From assembly GCF_017312485.1 (NCBI RefSeq), contig NZ_BMBA01000001.1, positions 1,316,396-1,380,395 on the forward strand: a stretch of DNA of 64,000 nucleotides. Direction: 5' to 3'. Below, piece after piece: positions 26,104-33,677 of this stretch (position 1 is its first letter; every line of letters starts with the position of its first letter). This DNA is from Clostridium zeae. Lineage in GTDB: Bacteria; Bacillota; Clostridia; Clostridiales; Clostridiaceae. Made by a program: the position numbers and the translations under genes. The notes below the pieces were generated by a model. It saw nothing but the letters and a program-made list of their open reading frames with translations, was not told the origin of the DNA and ran no database searches.

Positions 26104-26119
26104 AAAAACACTTTATAAT
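26092..26119 (+). promoter_or_regulatory. Rightward sigma-A promoter of the repressor operon
   Basis: TTGCAT at 26092-26097, a 16-base spacer and TATAAT at 26114-26119. The -35 lies inside an operator arm, which suggests autoregulation. The leader to the repressor ATG is about 120 bases. Confidence 0.7.
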
Positions 26120-26244
26120 ATATATATGAGGATATATTAGCTCAAGCTAAAAATTATCTTCGAAGCTCATATAATTTTTGAAATCAGAACTTGGAGATAT
26201 AAACAAAGTGGTAAATCCACATAGGCTTAAAGAGGAGTAAAAAA

Positions 26245-26649
26245 ATGAATGATAAAGATCTTAGTAACGTTATAGATAGAATCAAAAACAGACGATTAGC
26301 ATTGGGATTATCCTATCAGGATATGCAAGATTTAACTGGAATAAGTAAGTCAACTTGGCAAAGATACGAAACAGGTTTTATTAAGAATTTAGCTATAGAT
26401 AAATTAGATTTAGTTTCCAAAGCTTTAAAAACTACACCTTCATATTTAATGGGTTGGAATGAAGAAACCGAAAAAGAAAATAAAGAATTCACTACTGCCA
26501 AGGAAGCCACTGAGTATCTTCTAAAACTCCCTTCTATGGCTGCCTTTGGAGGTTATGATATAAATAAGATGTCAGATGAAGAGATTATAGAATTTGCTAA
26601 CGAGTTGTTACATCAATTTGAGCTAATTAGTCATAAATATAAAAAGTAA
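26245..26649 (+). CDS. Prophage repressor (XRE helix-turn-helix, CI-like)
   Basis: A 134-residue regulator with an N-terminal XRE domain (RIKNRRLALGLSYQDMQDLT, GISKSTWQRYETGF) and the common PSYLMGW end of that domain near residue 70, followed by a helical C-terminus. It lacks a LexA-type self-cleavage domain. The next gene is an ImmA/IrrE-like protease, as in ICEBs1 and phi105-type switches, where the protease inactivates the repressor. The start has AAAGAGGAG. Confidence 0.87.
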   Translation: MNDKDLSNVIDRIKNRRLALGLSYQDMQDLTGISKSTWQRYETGFIKNLAIDKLDLVSKALKTTPSYLMGWNEETEKENKEFTTAKEATEYLLKLPSMAAFGGYDINKMSDEEIIEFANELLHQFELISHKYKK

Positions 26650-26672
26650 CATTGGATAAAGAGGTGATGAGG

Positions 26673-27110
26673 ATGCAATGGATAGATAACATTGTATTAG
26701 GGTTAGTCGATGAGTATGGTACGAGAGATGTTTACGAACTATGTGACTGTCTAGAAATAGAGATTAGAGGACTGGATCCATCTAGTATCATACTTAATGG
26801 TCATGAAGCTTTTTATTACAGACACTTTAACGGTGCAGAAATAATTTTTATAAGTAATAAACTTGAAAATCCATTAAAGGAATTTGTATTAAAGCATGAA
26901 CTAGGTCACGCATTATGCCACACTGGTATTTTATCAGCAGGTTTTCTATATTCTAATATACACAAACTAGAAAAACAAGCAAACTATTTTGCATTTAAAC
27001 TAAGCGATATCTCTTTTGACAAAGTTGAATTAAGAGAGATGACCCTAGAACAAATCGCCAGTTGTTTAGAGATTCCCTATGAGCCTTTAAAGCAACTGGT
27101 TAATTTATAA
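26673..27110 (+). CDS. ImmA/IrrE-family metallo-protease (anti-repressor)
   Basis: A 145-residue protein with the zinc protease motif HELGH in LKHELGHALCH. The start at 26673 is chosen because GAGGTG lies six bases before it. Upstream in-frame starts at 26652 and 26667 have worse spacing. It follows the repressor gene by 23 bases. In ICEBs1 the homologue ImmA cleaves the repressor ImmR during induction, so the same role is inferred here. It is the last gene before the right prophage edge. Confidence 0.88.
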   Translation: MQWIDNIVLGLVDEYGTRDVYELCDCLEIEIRGLDPSSIILNGHEAFYYRHFNGAEIIFISNKLENPLKEFVLKHELGHALCHTGILSAGFLYSNIHKLEKQANYFAFKLSDISFDKVELREMTLEQIASCLEIPYEPLKQLVNL

Positions 27111-27118
27111 ACTTCAAG

Positions 27119-27131
27119 CGAACATATGTTC
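27119..27131. promoter_or_regulatory. Orphan LexA (DinR) box
   Basis: CGAACATATGTTC at 27119-27131 matches the Gram-positive SOS box (CGAAC-N4-GTTCG) except for the base after the last C. It lies nine bases after the ImmA gene. No gene with an SOS function follows in this window. See the finding on the prophage edge. Confidence 0.55.
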
Positions 27132-27170
27132 ACAAAAGTATTTCTTTGTTCGTATTTAGTTCCTAATTAA

Positions 27171-27224
27171 AATAGCAGAAAATGATCTACAATCTATACT
27201 ATAGATCTTTTCTGCTATTTTTTT
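27171..27224 (+). terminator. Terminator after the ImmA gene
   Basis: AATAGCAGAAAA pairs with TTTTCTGCTATT, with additional pairing of GATCTA and TAGATC inside, and a run of T residues follows. It can also stop leftward transcription weakly. Confidence 0.75.
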
Positions 27225-27320
27225 AGTATATAATCTTTTTCAATAAACTTATAAGATATGGTTTTATCATTGTAGAGAAACTATCAAGCCATTAATTGGC
27301 CTTTTGAATTTCTCTTTATC

Positions 27321-28445
27321 TTAAAAATCCTTCTCAATCATATCATCTACAAATAATCCCAGTTCAGACACCTTTAAGTCTAAAGGACTAATATCAGCAT
27401 TTTTCCATTGTTCATACATAGCCTTCATATAGATGGTATCTTTTAGAAAAGCAATTCCGCAGTCTCCTCCTCCTGCACCTGACGATTTACCACTTCCAAA
27501 CTCTTCTGCAATTATACACAAGACTTTCAGCTTTTCTGTTTCAATATCAATTCTAGCATTATCACCTAACTTCTGAAGCGCTTTACGATTTTGTTTAAGT
27601 GCATTAATCGCTTCTATGCAATCATCCACCTCAAAGCCTTTTATCAGTCTTTCCACTGCAATAGAGCTTTCTATTAGAAACTGGGTATAAGCTTCTAAAT
27701 TATGCTCACGAAAATTTTCTATCTTCCTAATCATAGGCCCAGTAGCTACTGATGATTTTGTCCACCCAACAGCTAACTTAAGTAAAGTTGGAGGAGTTAT
27801 TTTTCTAATAGATAAGTTTGGCCAGTCACTTTGTATCATTTCCGTTAGTTTTGTTCCTTGATCTAATTGACTTAATACCCATTTCCCCATAAATGCTGAA
27901 TATTCAAGCCAACCTCCATAAACTGCAGCAGCAATATCGGCTCCTGAACCACTTTTTTGTGATTTTAGATGAGCTATTGCTGAAAGTTTAAAGATTTGAT
28001 CAAGCGAAGGCTGCTCTTTTCCATCACTATATAGTGCTAACATAGCTGAAATTACAGCAACTACAACTGCTGCACTTGAACCTAGTCCATACTTTTCACC
28101 TGTTGAAGGATCATCAAGTCCACTTTTAATCTGCAATTCAAATGGAATGACATCAATAGATTTTTCCTGTAAAAATCTATTCACCACCGAGATTGAGTTT
28201 TCGATAAAGTTTAGCCTCGAATCTTCAATATTAAATTGAACCTTTTCTTCATTTATTTCCCAAGCAATATCTTCTACCCCTAGCTTTGGAATAGAGATTT
28301 TATTTTCCTTGGATGGTTGAATATTCGCTGTTACATACCGATCAACTGCAATTACCACAGATTTCTGATTTGGTTCCAAAACAGCATATTCACCTGCAAC
28401 CATAAGCTTACCCGGGACTCTTACTTTATAATTTAGATAAGACAT
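27321..28445 (-). CDS. mvaK2: Phosphomevalonate kinase
   Basis: A 374-residue GHMP kinase converting mevalonate 5-phosphate to the diphosphate in the cytosol. The N-terminus shows VPGKLMVAGEYAVLEP, the ATP-loop motif is YGLGSSAAVVVAVISA near residue 120, and the third GHMP motif is KSSGAGGGDCGIAFL near residue 315. KSQKSGSGADIAAAVYGGW is typical of the phosphomevalonate kinase branch. It is the last gene of a leftward operon with the other two mevalonate kinases, 131 bases after the permease gene. The ATG follows GGAGGAATT. Confidence 0.93.
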   Translation of the reverse strand: MSYLNYKVRVPGKLMVAGEYAVLEPNQKSVVIAVDRYVTANIQPSKENKISIPKLGVEDIAWEINEEKVQFNIEDSRLNFIENSISVVNRFLQEKSIDVIPFELQIKSGLDDPSTGEKYGLGSSAAVVVAVISAMLALYSDGKEQPSLDQIFKLSAIAHLKSQKSGSGADIAAAVYGGWLEYSAFMGKWVLSQLDQGTKLTEMIQSDWPNLSIRKITPPTLLKLAVGWTKSSVATGPMIRKIENFREHNLEAYTQFLIESSIAVERLIKGFEVDDCIEAINALKQNRKALQKLGDNARIDIETEKLKVLCIIAEEFGSGKSSGAGGGDCGIAFLKDTIYMKAMYEQWKNADISPLDLKVSELGLFVDDMIEKDF

Positions 28446-28576
28446 TTTAATTCCTCCATTAAGATATTAGATACACCAGTTACAAATAATATCTAACTAA
28501 GTAATTTAGTTTCAATTAATAGTTAATATAATCAGCAACTAAATTTTGTAGACTAGAACTGGGAGATCTATTCCGC

Positions 28577-29935
28577 TTAAATACCTACTAATTTTGTTAT
28601 AATCCATGGTGCTGAGTACAGTACCATGAATTGAACCCCATAATTGATTCCTAGTCTATATAGAATTCCCCCTACTATCCCTATTAATAAAACTCCTGCA
28701 ACATTTATAAACCCTGCATCCATATAAGCCAGTAATAATACTAAACTAAAGAATAGACCTAACATTGCCTCATGTGGTATTTTGGTAAATACAAATCTGC
28801 AAATCTGCTCAGAATATTTTACAGTAATATAATATGTGATCGCTAATGCTACTATAGCACCGATAAGAGTTGCCCATATATAGTCTGAATTAGATAATAG
28901 GTGATGCATATTATTCTTTAATGTATAAACTGGTGGAGCATTAAAAAGTGGATTTGCTGGTCCAAGTGCCATTGGTGATAGAGGTATACCCAGCGCAATA
29001 AGTGGTATCAATGTTCCAGAAATATATGTTGCATGTGCTAAAGCTTCCATACAGGAAATGGCAAGAGAAGCTTTAGCAACTGGATCCTTAGTTCGACTAG
29101 AAAACAGCTCTCCTAAGAAAGTTGTTAGTCCAACAGGACTTAATATAAAGGTCACTGAACCAATTAAGGAGGTTATAGCACTATAAATAGTCTCTTTTTT
29201 TGTTAGGATCTTAAATGGGTTAGGAACCGTTTTAATTTTTTCAGCCTTTTTGAAATAAATTTTCTTTTTATCAAATCTTTCAAGGTTATCTCTTTTTCCT
29301 TTATTTAAAAGTTCAAATAGAGTTAAAATAACAGGTCCTATTGTTATTCCTAAGAAGAAAGAAATAGATACATTAGTGCCTTTAGGAACTACCCCCATCC
29401 CCCAATAAAGATGACGAAGTCCTTGGATTAACAAAGCAAATGGTACTATAGCTACAAGCGCTCCCCATTTATTTTTGCTCATCAACGCTAAAAATATTGC
29501 TCCAACAAAAAATACTGGATCTCCATATTGCTTTATTACTGTAGCAAATGGAATTAATGCATGAGCTAGTAACAAACTAACTGGTACTGAAACGATTGTC
29601 CCAATAATAGAACCTGAAGCCATCTTTCTAATACTTGTATCAGTTAATCCAAACCTCTTGAGCACCATAGCATGTTCTATCATTGGGGTTGACATAACTC
29701 CTGCTGGGATTCCCGCTATAGAAACTGGAATTGCATCAGTCAATTTGCTTGCTACTATTGCTGAGATAAAGAAAGATAATATTACAGCTGGCTGTAGTCC
29801 TGATAAAACCAACACCAGTGTTACTGGAGCAATAGTTGCAGTTTCATCTGTACCTGGTGCTACACCAATAATAGTGTATATAATTGCAGCAATAACAGCT
29901 GCTAAAATCATTTGTAAAATTAAAGTAGTAGTCAT
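28577..29935 (-). CDS. TctA-like membrane permease inside the mevalonate operon
   Basis: A 452-residue protein with about 10-12 membrane helices, related to the tripartite tricarboxylate transporter large subunit (TctA). It keeps the repeat-entry motif GVAPGTDETATIAPVTLVL near residues 24-42, IPVSIAGIPAGVMSTPMIEHA near 71-91, and a second half with LIALGIPLSPMALGPANPL. TctA proteins normally move carboxylates with a binding protein (TctC) and a small subunit (TctB). No TctC gene is here, and a small two-helix protein precedes it. Embedded between mevalonate pathway genes, the substrate could be mevalonate or another pathway acid. The stop of the upstream gene is one base before its ATG. Confidence 0.8.
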   Translation of the reverse strand: MTTTLILQMILAAVIAAIIYTIIGVAPGTDETATIAPVTLVLVLSGLQPAVILSFFISAIVASKLTDAIPVSIAGIPAGVMSTPMIEHAMVLKRFGLTDTSIRKMASGSIIGTIVSVPVSLLLAHALIPFATVIKQYGDPVFFVGAIFLALMSKNKWGALVAIVPFALLIQGLRHLYWGMGVVPKGTNVSISFFLGITIGPVILTLFELLNKGKRDNLERFDKKKIYFKKAEKIKTVPNPFKILTKKETIYSAITSLIGSVTFILSPVGLTTFLGELFSSRTKDPVAKASLAISCMEALAHATYISGTLIPLIALGIPLSPMALGPANPLFNAPPVYTLKNNMHHLLSNSDYIWATLIGAIVALAITYYITVKYSEQICRFVFTKIPHEAMLGLFFSLVLLLAYMDAGFINVAGVLLIGIVGGILYRLGINYGVQFMVLYSAPWIITKLVGI

Positions 29936-29936
29936 A

Positions 29937-30212
29937 CTAATCCTCCTGTGATATTTCTATAAATGCTCTTTTCGGCTTTATTATAATACTGCAAATCACA
30001 AATCCAATTATTGCTCCCAGTAAGCCTAAAAATAGTTGTTTAGGGCGTTCTTTAGGAGCAAGAAAATATCCACCAAATGCAGTAACACTGCAAATTACGA
30101 GAGATAGAATAAGCTCTTTTATAGAAACAAGGTCTTCCCACACTTCAATATTAGTTCTTAAATCATCACTAGTAGATGATTTCTTTATTCTATTATTTAA
30201 ATTTTCCATCAT
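29937..30212 (-). CDS. Small two-helix membrane protein paired with the permease
   Basis: A 91-residue protein with a charged N-terminal part of about 40 residues and two hydrophobic helices (LILSLVICSVTAFGGYFLA and LFLGLLGAIIGFVICSIII). The second ends in a short basic tail. The start at 30212 follows TAGGAG. It is one base from the permease gene, so the two are probably translated together. It could be a shortened TctB-like partner. I see no stronger family signal. Confidence 0.7.
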   Translation of the reverse strand: MMENLNNRIKKSSTSDDLRTNIEVWEDLVSIKELILSLVICSVTAFGGYFLAPKERPKQLFLGLLGAIIGFVICSIIIKPKRAFIEISQED

Positions 30213-30225
30213 ACTCAACTCCTAC

Positions 30226-31203
30226 CTATTCCAAATACTTAATTCCAGATCCTGGATGACATATAATAACCTCTTGTACATCAGTCAAGCTTAACAGTGA
30301 TTCATATACTATCTTTTCATCTTTAGGTAAGCATAGAACTTTAACATTTGGTCCAGCATCAATTGTAAAGTAAGCATAAATTCCTTCTGATCTTAGTTTA
30401 TGAATATGGTGAATTACATCAATACTTCCTTTTTGCCAATATAAAATTGGTGGATTTGCTCCAAGCATTGTTGCATGCATCTTCATTGCATTTGCTTCAA
30501 CTATAATTCCTAACTTTTCAAAATCTCTAGAACTTATTGCCTCTTTTGCTTCCTCAAGATCTTTTTCAACAGTACTAAGCCAACCTGAATAAAAAGGCGA
30601 AGTTTTAACGGTTCTTTTCATCCCTTCTGTACTAGACACCTTTTTTGGCTCCGCAACTAATAACACTGAAAGAATACTAATATCCCAAGATTTTTCACTT
30701 AAAATCTGTTTTGCAAAAGAATCCTTTCCATCAATTTGTATACCTTTTTGCCATTCAACAAATCCTCCATAAACTGATCTGCAAGCAGAACCTGACCCCT
30801 GACGAGCAAGCATTGATAACTCCTTTTCACTTAATTGTAATTCAAGGGCTCTTGTTGCTGCTGCAGCTAATGCTGCGAAGCCTGATGCAGAGGAAGCGAA
30901 ACCAGCTGCTGTTGGAACCCTATTTTCAGAACATATCCTAGCATGTAAGTTAGTCCCTGCAAGATCCCTTACTTTATTGAGGAAGATAAAAACTTTATTT
31001 GATTCTTTATCGGTTGCCTGTAGTTCATTAAGAAAGAATACATCCTTATCAAAATTTTTGCAAAACTCAACAGTTGTTACAGTAAAAAAACTATCTAAGG
31101 TTATAGATAAACTACTGTTCATAGGTAAAAAAAGTGTTTCATCCCGTTTTCCCCAGTATTTAATTAGTGCAATATTAGTATTGGCTATAGCCGTAGCCTT
31201 CAT
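30226..31203 (-). CDS. mvaD: Diphosphomevalonate decarboxylase
   Basis: A 325-residue GHMP enzyme that makes isopentenyl diphosphate from mevalonate diphosphate with ATP and release of carbon dioxide. Family marks are NTNIALIKYWGKRDE near the N-terminus, MNSSLSITLDSF, the ATP loop AGFASSASGFAALAAAA, RQGSGSACRSVYGGFVEW and the C-terminal TIDAGPNVKVLC. The start at 31203 is chosen over a GTG three codons upstream because AGAGGTG lies at proper distance. It follows mevalonate kinase by 17 bases. Confidence 0.95.
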   Translation of the reverse strand: MKATAIANTNIALIKYWGKRDETLFLPMNSSLSITLDSFFTVTTVEFCKNFDKDVFFLNELQATDKESNKVFIFLNKVRDLAGTNLHARICSENRVPTAAGFASSASGFAALAAAATRALELQLSEKELSMLARQGSGSACRSVYGGFVEWQKGIQIDGKDSFAKQILSEKSWDISILSVLLVAEPKKVSSTEGMKRTVKTSPFYSGWLSTVEKDLEEAKEAISSRDFEKLGIIVEANAMKMHATMLGANPPILYWQKGSIDVIHHIHKLRSEGIYAYFTIDAGPNVKVLCLPKDEKIVYESLLSLTDVQEVIICHPGSGIKYLE

Positions 31204-31220
31204 CAAAATCACCTCTTTTA

Positions 31221-32183
31221 CTACTTTGGACTATACAAGATATTTTCTTCAGTTGAAAAATACCATACATTAGAAGCTCCTGAATCCATCAACCGTTTTG
31301 CTATCACTTCAGCATGTTCTAAACTTTTCCCAAGAGCTAGCATGCATCCACCTAAACCTCCTCCTGTAAGCTTTGCACCTAGAGCCCCCTCATTCCTAGC
31401 TATATCTATTAAGTGATTTAATTCATCATCACTGACACCAAGAATCTTAAGTTCTTCTTGATTACGATAAAGCAAATCCCCAAGTAAATATATATCGCCA
31501 TTAAGAATAGCTTCCCTTGCTAACTCTACAATTCTCGCTATTTCATCTAATGAATTTTGAACTTTTGCAGTTTCAGAAGCATATCTTTTTCTAACATTAT
31601 CAACAGCGGTATGTGTATCCCCATTTCTACCAGTATCAGCAACAACTATATATAAAGGCCTTCCTATAGTCAAAGGAACTATCTCTTTTTCCTTCTGAAA
31701 CCATATTGGATGTTCGCTTATTTCTGCAACCGTATCAATTCCACTTGGTTTTCCATGTGCATAAGTTTCAGCAATTTGGACAAGAGAAAATAAATGCTCC
31801 TTTGAAAGCTTTTGTTCAAATAAAGAAAATAAACTTCTAACTATAGCAATTGCAATTGCTGCACTAGACCCCAGTCCACGACCTAATGGTATATCTGAAT
31901 CAATTCTAATTCGTAAATTTTCAAAAGGTTGATTTGCATATCTCAGTGTTTCCTCTATACAAGCTTTTATTCCTTCCATTTTCGCTGGTATTTTGTCAAT
32001 AGGACCAGTATAAATAGAAGATTCAAACATAATTGGCCCAACCGCTTTTTGAATTATTACTCTTACCTTTAATGGAAATGGAATAGCTATAGCAGGCTTG
32101 CCGTAAACAACTGCATGTTCACCAACTAAAATCAACTTACTATGAGCCTCGCAGATGGCTGACTTAGTAGAAACTGTACGCAT
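31221..32183 (-). CDS. mvk: Mevalonate kinase
   Basis: A 320-residue GHMP kinase that phosphorylates mevalonate, the first step of the operon. It has the N-terminal HSKLILVGEHAVVYGKPA, the ATP loop DIPLGRGLGSSAAIAIAI near residue 100, a conserved GKPSGIDT and the third motif KLTGGGLGGCMLAL. The gene is first in the operon, about 85 bases after a strong promoter. The upstream enzymes (HMG-CoA synthase and reductase) and the isomerase are not in this window. Confidence 0.95.
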   Translation of the reverse strand: MRTVSTKSAICEAHSKLILVGEHAVVYGKPAIAIPFPLKVRVIIQKAVGPIMFESSIYTGPIDKIPAKMEGIKACIEETLRYANQPFENLRIRIDSDIPLGRGLGSSAAIAIAIVRSLFSLFEQKLSKEHLFSLVQIAETYAHGKPSGIDTVAEISEHPIWFQKEKEIVPLTIGRPLYIVVADTGRNGDTHTAVDNVRKRYASETAKVQNSLDEIARIVELAREAILNGDIYLLGDLLYRNQEELKILGVSDDELNHLIDIARNEGALGAKLTGGGLGGCMLALGKSLEHAEVIAKRLMDSGASNVWYFSTEENILYSPK

Positions 32184-32268
32184 ATAAAACCTTCCTTTAT
32201 CAAATAATAAATATTAAATAGCCTTTCTCTTTTCACTTCATCTAATCGCAATTAAATATCTATTGATA

Positions 32269-32297
32269 ATAATAATCGATTAGAATTTAATTGTCAA
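32269..32297 (-). promoter_or_regulatory. Sigma-A promoter of the mevalonate operon
   Basis: A perfect TTGACA (complement of 32292-32297), a 17-base spacer and TATTAT (complement of 32269-32274). It lies about 85 bases before the mevalonate kinase ATG. The arms CTAATCG and CGATTAG around the -10 region form an inverted repeat that might be an operator. Confidence 0.8.
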
Positions 32298-32335
32298 ATA
32301 ATACTTATTTTCATTAAATAATTAATATGCATAAC

Positions 32336-32383
32336 AAAAGGCGAGTATGTATATTAATTATTATTTATACATACTCGCCTTTT
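32336..32383. terminator. Strong bidirectional terminator
   Basis: An 18-base perfect inverted repeat (AAAAGGCGAGTATGTATA and its mirror) with A/T tails on both sides. It separates the Kdp sensor genes from the mevalonate operon promoter. It probably ends the leftward Kdp transcript. Confidence 0.88.
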
Positions 32384-32477
32384 AATTCATTCACTGTAGA
32401 TTATTACTTTCTATTTAGCTCTACAATTTTTATAAGTCAAAACAAATACCACACCATAATATATTTTCATAATCGTT

Positions 32478-33614
32478 TTAAATAGGAACAATATGAAACT
32501 CTACTCCATCTGTCTTTTTAATCAACTTTGTAATCATAGACATTTTAATGAAATTTTTAAATTTCCCCTTTATAGATTCGCTGTTTCCTATAAGGACAAA
32601 TGTGATATAATTCGCCTTAATAAAATTGTATAAGGTTTTTATATATTCTTTTTCTTGAATAACGAAATATTTAGCTCCAAGACTCTCAGAAACTTCTTTT
32701 AACCGTTCTTCGATTGATGTATTTTTGCTATTTGTAAAATCAAAAAAGCTCTCTCTTTTTAAGTAAACAACAAAAAGATCAGAATTAAACTTCTTTGCCA
32801 TCCTTTCTCCTCTTATTATTAATTTTTGGGAAGAAACTTCTGAATCTACAAATACCATTATTCTTTCAGCTACATGCCAGTTTAAGGTTATGTTTTTTTG
32901 TTGCATGTAAGAAAAAAGGTCATCTTCAACTTCATCAGCTGTAGCTTTTAAACAAATAGATCTTAAGGCACTTAAAGTATTTTTTTGAAAATAATTTTCC
33001 GTTGCATTTTTATAATTATTGTTAAAAATCTTACCCTCCTGTAATCTCTTTATTAGCTCTTCTGGAGAAACATCAACTACTATTACTTCATCAGCATTAT
33101 CTACTACTTCGTAGGGTACTATTTCAGAAACATCAACTCTAGTTATGTTATAAGCTAGGAAATTTAAGGTCTCTATATGCTGAATATTTAGGGTAGTTAA
33201 TACGTTAATACCTTTTGATAATATTTCTAACACATCTTCATATCTTTTAGAATTTTTACTAGTTGGAGCATTAGAATGTGCTAATTCATCTATGAGAACT
33301 GTTTCCGGCATATATTCTATTATTTTTTCGATATCTGGTTCATAGAATATCTTTCCTTTATAAGATATTTCTTTTAAAGGGATTTCCTTTATACCTTGCT
33401 TATTTCTTTCAGTATCTTTTCTATAGTGAGGTTCTATATAACCAATCACCACGTTTTGCCCATATTTGATTCTCCTTTTAGCTTCATTGAGCATAGAATA
33501 AGTTTTTCCAACCCCAGGTGCATAACCTAGGAAAATCTTCAACTTACCTCTTTTTTCTTTAGAAGCTATTCTTAATGCCATCTCTGGACTTGTTCTTGTG
33601 AATTTATTTGACAT
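32478..33614 (-). CDS. KdpD-like sensor protein without kinase domain (second copy)
   Basis: A 378-residue soluble protein. Residues 20-230 are the KdpD N-terminal domain with the P-loop YAPGVGKTYSM and a Walker B-like VLIDELAHSNAP. Residues 245-378 are a universal-stress-protein-like domain. The four membrane helices and the histidine kinase part of normal KdpD (about 900 residues) are missing. In other bacteria this cytosolic half senses potassium status and, in some Gram-positives, c-di-AMP. It is a diverged tandem paralogue of the upstream gene and the last gene of the Kdp cluster. The clostridial KdpX protein is the nearest described parallel. Confidence 0.85.
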   Translation of the reverse strand: MSNKFTRTSPEMALRIASKEKRGKLKIFLGYAPGVGKTYSMLNEAKRRIKYGQNVVIGYIEPHYRKDTERNKQGIKEIPLKEISYKGKIFYEPDIEKIIEYMPETVLIDELAHSNAPTSKNSKRYEDVLEILSKGINVLTTLNIQHIETLNFLAYNITRVDVSEIVPYEVVDNADEVIVVDVSPEELIKRLQEGKIFNNNYKNATENYFQKNTLSALRSICLKATADEVEDDLFSYMQQKNITLNWHVAERIMVFVDSEVSSQKLIIRGERMAKKFNSDLFVVYLKRESFFDFTNSKNTSIEERLKEVSESLGAKYFVIQEKEYIKTLYNFIKANYITFVLIGNSESIKGKFKNFIKMSMITKLIKKTDGVEFHIVPI

Positions 33615-33677
33615 TATACTACCTCATTAAAATAAAATGTGTTTAATTTGTTAATCTCACATAAGAATGATACATCT

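Larger units (their letters stand above)
3942..27110. mobile_element. Siphovirus-type prophage, apparently lacking integrase and replication modules
   Basis: The segment carries a complete set of packaging, head, connector, tail, baseplate and lysis genes read leftward, with a divergent repressor region at the right edge. The order matches known low-GC siphoviruses. No integrase, excisionase, single-strand-binding protein, replication initiator or helicase is visible between the Cro-like gene and the late regulator, where only about 1 kb of small ORFs remains. No tRNA or direct repeat marks either edge. It may be a defective or domesticated particle-forming prophage, or depend on functions encoded elsewhere. 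Confidence 0.9.

Noticed and set aside
3942-27110. Idea that the element is an R-type or F-type tailocin
   Set aside because: Terminase, portal, scaffold and capsid genes are all present and look intact, so it encodes DNA-containing heads. No sheath gene is seen.
27111-27320. Truncated SOS gene directly after the LexA box
   Set aside because: No open frame of useful length follows the box before the terminator at 27171.
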